Source of the DNA: Telmatactis stephensoni
Taxonomy: Eukaryota > Cnidaria > Anthozoa > Actiniaria > Isophelliidae
Length of the DNA: 64,000 bases
NCBI GenBank assembly: GCA_029948255.1
Contig: JALIZF010001877.1
Location: 372,001 to 436,000 of the forward strand
Direction: 5' to 3'
Part shown: in pieces, positions 57,016-64,000 of the stretch
How the letters are laid out: the number at the start of each line of letters is the position of its first letter
Position numbering within the stretch: the first letter of the stretch is position 1
Program-made: the position numbers and the translations under genes
The notes under the pieces: model-generated
Databases searched by the model: none
Told to the model about the DNA's origin: nothing
The model's input: only the letters and a program-made list of their open reading frames with translations

Positions 57016-59382
57016 CTAAAAAAGTAAATAAAGTATATAGTATATATTTAATACACAGGAAACCCATCCATCTAGGGACTTTAAATGTCCATTTGATGTA
57101 TTACTTGAAATACAGAGGGAAAAAGGACCAAGGAGAGATGAAAAGGTGCATGTTTGAAATTTAGGGTTTCGAAATAGTTGATCTTATACACAGGAATCCC
57201 AGTCATCTATGCACATCACCAAGTCATGGAAAAAATTATAATTCGACGCATAATAAATAGAATTTTTAAGAAAGATTAGAAAAAGAAAGTGAATAAGATT
57301 TGGACTTTAGAGATTGTAGATTTTTACCTCCATGTTCGTGTTTGTCAGCCAAAGCCTGCCAGTTTGCACGATTGTCTACACAACCCTGGTACATGGGCTT
57401 CATTGCTGGCTCAAACTCATAGAACATCTAATGATCAACACATTCAAAGTGTTATATTCATTAATAAAATTCACGTGTACATATGTAGTTATTCACCTTG
57501 TAGATTGGCATACATATGAAGTCAATGAATCCAACTTGCATCTTAGGAAGCTCAGCTTTCTTTCGTCGGTCCATCATTGCCTGTGAAAACATCAAGAAAA
57601 AGAATTAAAATAGATACTGTATTTAATGGATTCCATTTATCCGTGTGTTTGTACTCTAATAGATGCACAGATGACATCAAAATGCGGCATCATGCATCTA
57701 TTAGAGTACAGGCGCGCGGAAAAATTTGGTCTATTCTAATATTTGTTCCATATTAATTCCAACTTAACAAACGAAATGACTGGTTATAGCCGATATTCTG
57801 GAATCAAGGATTATTGATATTTTCAGTGACCATTCAACTAAAATGGGGCTGGAGTCTAACACAACCTTTGATTCAACGATTTGCAAAGGAAGAAAATGCT
57901 GGTGTAACAGCAAGTTTTTGCTGCAACGTTGCGCGCAGCTGATTTTAGATCGGAATAACGTTCATTGTATTGACAAATAAGTTTAATGACAAAATGAAGC
58001 CAGACCAAAGCCAAATGTCATTTCTTTATTAGACGGCGCAACGGTGCGGAAGTATAACTCGATTAATGCAGGCAGGCAAAGTTGCGTGCAATAGTTTCAG
58101 GGTGCCCATAAGGTGTAATTCTACTGATACTGTAAGTTGCAAGAAACGTTCTACCGTAACGTTAACTGGATTGTGTATTTATTGTATACTTATATATATG
58201 CGTAAAAAGGTTCGTTTGATTGTTTTATAAGGTATTATAGAAACGACTTACAATAGGATCTGCGTGAAGGATTTCCCTTTCCATGTCCCCCTGCTCAAAG
58301 AACTCACTCGCTACAAGTTCTGCAGTCTGAAATTAAGGATTGCAAACTGTTATCATTACGCACATAGAGTCCACCAAAGAACATTCAGTCACATTGGTGC
58401 TTGTCATTTATCATAGAGACGTTTTCGTATGACTGTGAAAACGCAACGGTAACGGCGCGGCACGGTTACGGCACGGTTACGGCAGGAATTTCAAATGTTT
58501 TATGGACATCACGACGCGGTTACAGCAATACAGCCCGTCCGATTCACACTCAAAGACATACGACTCAAAACTCTCCAAACAGTACAACCTATTCAAAGTT
58601 ACTTTTAGCAACACAGAATGTGCAGACGAATTTATGTTGCAACTGTGTGAAGACAGACGTTTAGAGTCTGTGTAATTTATCTACTGCACACATCAATGCC
58701 ATGGCAACGACGTTGCGGAATATTTGATCTTACGTATTCCTGACATGTAAGTAGTTCTTACCGACTGCTGTATTTCCCATGGCTTGGTAATCGCTGCTAC
58801 ATCACATACAGTCATCATCATGGCACGAAGGAGTTCTTTCTTTTCATCTGTGCCCCAGTCAGGGTCGTGTTCTACAACTGCTTTTTCAAAGTTCCCACGC
58901 TTTCTGGAATCAAGAAAAATATTGAATGCAGTTAGACATTCGTCTTTCTACTGAGAGAAGAATAGTGAAAGATCGAATAATAGAAAAATTAATAAATATA
59001 TGAGTGAAAGTTATTCTGTTAGTAAATACCTTCATGACGTCATCAACGACAGATCTCACTCATATAAGGCTGAATTATATACATTGACAACCACCCCACC
59101 CCACCCAACCCCAATTCCGTCGCCTAGTATTTACGTAGCCATCATGTTGTTTGGGAGTGTCCTTTTTCGAAGACCAGAAACACGCCGATAAGCCTACACA
59201 TATCAGAGACAATGAACAGGATGATATTTTTTGGTGAAAATGACGTATTTCAAAGATCAGATACTTACTGAAAGTAAAGCGCCAAGTCAGTGGACAGAAT
59301 GGCGTGTTCAAGCAGTTTGATGCCACGACGATAATCGTCTGAAGAAAGCTCGGAGAAAATGTTGTTGCCCTAGAATAATAAT

Positions 59383-59421
<39 letters not shown>

Positions 59422-60830
59422 TATCAACTATTATCAAGGTACTGCGCGCGAGACTTTATAGCCAACAAATTATTGTCGTTATTCAGTTACCATGGAACTC
59501 TATATATTTATTATTATTATTATTATTTATTACATTTATTAATTATGTAAATACCATTCAAGAAATAGAAAACGCGCACGCTAAATCTACACGCAACACA
59601 GCGGGCAAGTTTTCTATTTCTGTTAGAAGATACAATACTATTTTGGAGCATGCTCAGTACATTTACACGGACCAAACATTTGAAAAGTGCGCGCCGTGCT
59701 GTGTGCATATTTAGAGTTCACAGTATATGCGTCCTTCGGCCAATGAGAGCGCATTATATGATTAAGATATTTTATAATTATCTATGATCTAAGGATTTTT
59801 ACCTCACTGTTCAGGATCATGATACAATGGTCAAAATGATGGTGTTCCATCGTAGATGTGCCGTATAACTGCGCTAGAGCTGACTCCGTTCTGAGTAGGC
59901 AAATAAAACCAACATCAATAAAAGATATATTCTCAAAAAGTTGAAATGAACAAAGAGGTAGGTGAAGACCATGCACAGCAAACCATCGATGTTGACCTTG
60001 TTGGCTCCAACATGTTACATGCGTTTGAACAACGCTGTGAGCCAACAACGTCCAACATTTCTTTCGTTCTGTTTACACCTAAGTGTGACACAACGTTGTT
60101 TGAACAGTCAACCAACAACTGGCAAGAATGTTGGATGGTCATCTTTTGCACAGACCTTGATGAGTGGAGTGGAAGGTGGAGCAGTTTGCGTGATATGAGT
60201 GTGGGGCGTCAGGTGACCGTGTCAGTGCCGTGATGTTCATAAAAACCTTCGATATTCATGCCGTGAACGTGCCGTGCCGTGATCGTACCGTTGTCTTAGG
60301 GAAATTGCTTTATTAACGTAACTTACTTTGATTGAAAGGCGTTGTTAGTGCCGCGATGGTCAAGATCATGACAAAGACAAGCAATTATGAGAGCAAAACA
60401 CTCCAGGTCTGTGAAGTATTTCTTTAAATTTCCCGTCTGAGAGAAAAATAGAGAGACTGGACATTAATTAGGCCATAGAATATAATGTTAAGCTAAGAAA
60501 CTAGTTTGATTGCTCATTCATAAAGAAGTGGCAGTGGGACTGAGGAACCTGAACTTTAAGAAGGGGAGGGTAAAGTGGGACCGAGGGAGAAAAGTAATTA
60601 TATATAAATAATAGGCTTATTAAAAGTCTTATATTTATAGAAAGTAGTCAAGTCATCCAGAGGCTGCCTTTCATTCAGCATTCTAAGAAGGATTTTCATT
60701 TTTTACTAGGATAAACACGGTAACAGAGCATTTTTTTTATCTTGTTATTAGCTTATTATTGAAATATATTTTCTTAATCTTTCTTTTCTTTAGCGCCAAG
60801 AGAAGTTCTGTATAGGCACTATATAAATCA

Positions 60831-60867
<37 letters not shown>

Positions 60868-63800
60868 CATTATTATTATTATTATTATCATCATCTTCAT
60901 CACTATTAAGGAGAGAACATAAAAAGAAAGAAATGAAAGGAGAGCAAAACAGAAGAAGAATGGGATGACCATCACTTGATAATAAAGTTGTGTAGTACAT
61001 AAATAGTCTTTACCGTTAGAATAGTAAACATGCTTTGTGCCACGTTAAATGCATGTCTCCAATTGTGATAAGTTACTGGGCGATAATTTTTCTTGACACT
61101 CAGCAGCCAACGGAACAGAGTCTGGTAACGAACAGTTGATAAAAACTGTTAAAACAGGGACAAAATCATCCTTGCACAAAAGTCTTGTAGCTTCTTTTGG
61201 ACTTACCTCAGTGCTAATATGAAAAAGGTCCATAAAATCCAGTTCTATGAACATACGAACAGAAGCAAGTAGAGTTTCGTCATCTGTTAGCTTCAAGTCG
61301 TCAAACTCAAATGTGTAAATCTGGTATTCTTCTGCAGTTCGGATTTTCTGCCGCTAAAGAACAAGATAACAGGGATGAAAAACGATCAAACAGATAGACG
61401 GACAGACGGACGGACAGAAATTGCAGAGGACTTACCATTATTTTTGAGACTTCTGCTGGTTGTGCTGTAGCGTGGTAAGATAGAACCTACAATAAACATA
61501 ACAAAACTGTTAAATGTTACTAATTATTGATGTTATTCTTAAAGTAGACATACCTCCATTGCTACTGATTGTTTGGCAAGCAATTTACAAGCTTGTTCGT
61601 ACAACATGGTGTTGTGAATTCCCAAACCACAGAAGATAGCAAAAGCCTACAAAATATCAACCAAAATGGTTTACTTATGCAAGGCCGAATGACTGTATAA
61701 CATTGTGAGCGCATCGCCTCGTGAGTTGGCTGTGTATTAGCATTTGAACATATTCATATAGAATTTGCGGAGCATTTTAGGTAATATACATGGTTGCTAC
61801 TATTTTCTCAATCTATTTATACGTACACCATTGATATTGATCAATTTATACCAGTACAGAGGTTAAATGAAATTATTCTAATTTCAACTGACTGATGTTA
61901 TTCAGGCAAATGACTGCTGAACTATTTAACCTTATTCCATTGGTGTCATCTCAATTATAACATCATTATGACTTACCTCAAAGAGACTTTCATCAGAATC
62001 ATAAAAAGGTTTACCGTCTACTTTGTTAAGCAACTGGGCAATACCTGTAGATGTAATACAGAAATGTATTTGTAAATAATAGAGTAGTCTTCCAAATGTA
62101 CTCATTTTATCTCCTCTTGACTACATTTTCAAATTCAATTTGTGTTGCAATATTGATTAGATTTTTTAGACTTTATTTAAGGCATTGTTAATTAACTGAT
62201 AGGCGTGGCGATATATCCACAATGCATTGCTTACCAATAATCTTCTGTTCTCTATCAAAGATAGGCATACACAGGATTGATCTTGTCTTGAAACCACTCT
62301 CCATATCCGCCTACCAGGAAATATTACAAACTTTAAGAACTTTTAAAAACAAAGAAAAACGTTGATTCCAGCTATAGTTGTTTTAATTAATTAGTTACAT
62401 CACTTTCATGTTACCACTCAGTATGCGTCCAGTTAATTATCTATGGGCTGAGCAGTCAACCCAGTTAATCCATGACTAAATGACATACCACCTAAGTAGT
62501 GATTATTTCTCTTCTAACATAGTCAAGTATAATATTTACTTTTCGAAAATCAGTAACACTGTCATGACTCTAATGTTAACAGGGCGTGCGCTTGATAACG
62601 TTAGCCTATTTCATTAAAGGTTGTCGGAAGAAGTATGGGTAAACGTTTCTCACTTAATTTTCGGGTTTGGTCTTGATTTTCTAGTTTCAACAAATAAAGT
62701 GTATAAAGATAAGGCTAGTTAGATGTGAATTGCTGGTTAGTATTTGTGTTGTTTTATATATACAGTTTTATAATTTCCAACTTTCAGGTGAGTCGCGTAA
62801 GCTTGTGGTCTTTTGCACAACGTTTATTGAAATAGGTGCACTTTATCGCTTGTTATAGTTATCAGTTAAATATTATGGTACCGCATAATATTACATTATT
62901 ATTATATTACACGCAAATATTTAGTAAATACTGCCCAACGCAAACAATGAAACAAAAACAATTTCAAGTAGTACTAACCTCTGGATTGAACCGGCTGTCG
63001 GCATACGCATCAGGAATATTGAGAGACTAAAAAGATAAATCAAATAAAACTGAATTAAAATCAAGAGATAGCGACAAAAATAATGCATAAAATGGCCGTG
63101 AATGAAAGAAGGAAGGAAGGAAGAAAGAAAGAATGAAAGAATGAAAGAAAGAAAGAAAGAAAGAAGGAAGAAGGAAGGAAGGAAGGAAGGAAGGAAGGAA
63201 GGAAGGAAGGAAGGAAGGAAGGAAGGAAGGAAGGAAGGAAGGAAGGAAGGAAGGAAGGAAGGAAGGAAGGAAGGAAGGAAGGAAGGAAGGAAGGAAGGAA
63301 GGAAGGAAGGAAGGAAGGAAGGAAGGAGGGAGGCAGGCAGCCGATACGTTTAGACTTTTTCATATTTTCAAGTTTACTTCATGGTGCGCGCAAATGTTGG
63401 CTTCAATCAACTTGTCAACAGAATCAAAACCTTGTGATGAGCCGAGAGGAACAGGAGTCTAAATCTCCCTCCTCCCTACTTTTTTTCGGCCATTTCTCCT
63501 TCACTACATCTCATAATTGTTTTCCTCCCTCCTCCCAAACCGATTTTTCTGCCTCTTTTCTCCCTCCTCCCTACTTTTTGGGGGCTTATTTCTCCCTCCT
63601 CCCTAAACCGTTCCTCTCCGCTCTGTGATCATACAGGAATCTTCGATATTGCATACAATACAATATATTCATTCTGCTTGCGACAGGTCTCAGAAATCTT
63701 TTGATATCTTTTGAACTGTTCGGAGAGAGACTACTGCGGTCACGCTTTGCAACCAAGAGCCATGTCGCAACGAAAGATGTGTAAGATGAGATCAAAACAG

Positions 63801-64000
63801 TTTGCACTCATGAGGGGACAAAACGATTGTACCGCAATCGATTTCTATATCACAGGGGAAATGCATGATAGCTATAATGGAAGCAATCGAAGACTAATAG
63901 ATTAGTTTCATGTCATGTACACCATTCAATATTTCACATACTTGATAACAGAGAATAACAGAACCTCACCTGTCCAGTTGAAGCAACCAGTGCCGCAATG
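56780..64000 (-). CDS. PDE6-like: PDE6-like cGMP phosphodiesterase, 3' portion
   Basis: Sixteen exons, all in phase: 64000(partial)-63970, 63026-62979, 62310-62235, 62044-61977, 61646-61554, 61486-61436, 61353-61207, 61121-61014, 60436-60327, 59890-59803, 59369-59269, 58903-58762, 58326-58252, 57580-57497, 57427-57328, 57015-56780. They give about 518 residues; the 5' part (GAF-A, start) lies beyond the window. The first exons form GAF-B ([32 protein letters not shown] matching the NKxnFx3DE signature). The catalytic domain follows: [30 protein letters not shown], the metal Asp in [13 protein letters not shown] and the nucleotide Gln in [11 protein letters not shown]. It should hydrolyse c[25 protein letters not shown] and the C-terminal CNIV after a lysine-rich tail favour PDE6 over PDE5/11. 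PDE6 is the photoreceptor effector of vertebrates; the role here is inferred. Confidence 0.85.
57651..57709. mobile_element. minimal inverted-repeat element in a PDE intron
   Basis: The 17-bp perfect arms GTACTCTAATAGATGCA (57,651-57,667) and complement (57,693-57,709) enclose 25 bp. It is either a very short MITE remnant or a stable hairpin in the intron RNA. Confidence 0.55.
58762..58903 (-). CDS. PDE6-like: PDE exon with metal-binding Asp
   Basis: 142 bases between TTGATTCCAG and CAGTCG|GTAAGA encode [17 protein letters not shown] through [20 protein letters not shown]. The Asp after VC is the last metal ligand of the HD domain. Confidence 0.88.
59374..59424. repeat. ATC trinucleotide microsatellite
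   Basis: About 12 ATC units following ATAATAATA, immediately upstream (on the gene strand) of the PDE exon at 59,369. The poly-Asp frame is a repeat translation. Confidence 0.85.
59942..60300. repeat. GTTG/CAAC-rich and GCCGTG-rich intronic repeat
   Basis: 59,990-60,140 is built from TGTTGG/CCAACA words and related to repeats at 54.6-55.2 kb. 60,210-60,300 has irregular GCCGTG(A) units (also as CGGTTACGGCA at 58,440-58,490). The overlapping open frames are not gene-like. Confidence 0.45.
60327..60436 (-). CDS. PDE6-like: PDE exon with HD metal-binding motif
   Basis: 110 bases from TTCTCTCAG to AA|GTAAGT encode [14 protein letters not shown] then [17 protein letters not shown]; His and Asp of HDLDH bind the catalytic metal. 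TGxLKxYFTDLE is close to vertebrate PDE6. Confidence 0.88.
60793..60900 (+). repeat. LINE-type tail expanded into an ATT microsatellite
   Basis: GTATAGGCACTATATAAATC is followed by about 70 bp of ATT/ATC repeats. The first block matches the tail of the LINE end at 17,500-17,547, so the microsatellite probably grew from a retrotransposon tail. Confidence 0.5.
63104..63333 (+). repeat. GGAA tetranucleotide microsatellite
   Basis: About 230 bp of GGAA/GAAA units in a PDE intron, nearly pure GGAA from 63,170 to 63,325. Open frames on both strands are repeat translations (poly-KEGR, poly-FLPS). Confidence 0.95.
63465..63605 (+). repeat. CTCCCTCCTCCC minisatellite
   Basis: Four spaced copies of a TCTCCCTCCTCCCTAC-type unit within 140 bp, in the PDE intron next to the GGAA array. 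The gene strand carries GGGAGGAGGGAG, able to form G-quadruplexes. Confidence 0.75.

Noticed and set aside
63061..63363. Open frames of poly-FLPS and poly-KEGR on both strands
   Set aside because: They are translations of the GGAA microsatellite.

Overview
The window reads as animal nuclear DNA, most likely from a cnidarian and probably an anthozoan (coral or sea anemone). That is an inference from AT-rich sequence, spliced genes with short exons and GT-AG introns, a 'CAAGATGGCGGCC' box in several repeats, many short inverted-repeat DNA transposons and a LINE tail ending in TTA repeats. No species is claimed. No rRNA, CRISPR, operon or bacterial gene was seen, and no convincing tRNA.

Layout. 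1-11,937: intergenic, with homopolymers, an inverted-repeat element near 6.8 kb and a strong palindrome at 11.3 kb. 11,988-13,070 (+): a rhodopsin-family GPCR of aminergic type in one coding exon. 13,071-20,499: intergenic and repeat-rich (an element at 13.4-13.9 kb, a PIF/Harbinger-like element at 14.7-15.6 kb, a TTAA-flanked element at 16.7 kb cut by a LINE tail, another at 18.5-18.9 kb). 20,500-22,854 (-): a protein with six C2H2 zinc fingers. 22,931-43,209: a long gene-poor stretch with one serine/glutamate-rich open frame at 27.5 kb, G-tracts, purine repeats and further elements.

43,210-54,333 (-): a NIMA-related (NEK) kinase in seven exons that join in phase to about 930 residues. Its introns hold most of the recognisable transposons in the window, one of them inserted inside another. 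Its last exon needs a +1 frame shift to reach the conserved C-terminal motif. 54,334-56,779: intergenic repeats. 56,780 to past 64,000 (-): the 3' part of a cyclic-nucleotide phosphodiesterase most like PDE6 (photoreceptor cGMP PDE): GAF-B, HD-type catalytic domain, then a lysine-rich tail ending in a CAAX-like box, CNIV. Sixteen exons are visible and all join in phase.

The four genes do not form an obvious pathway. The GPCR and the PDE both belong to signalling, but nothing shows that they work together. The most unusual material is the PDE6-like prenylation tail, the GPCR without its canonical disulfide, the NEK frame break, and several TTAA-flanked elements that share a subterminal GGGGTCACC box and a YY1-type CAAGATGGCGGCC motif.
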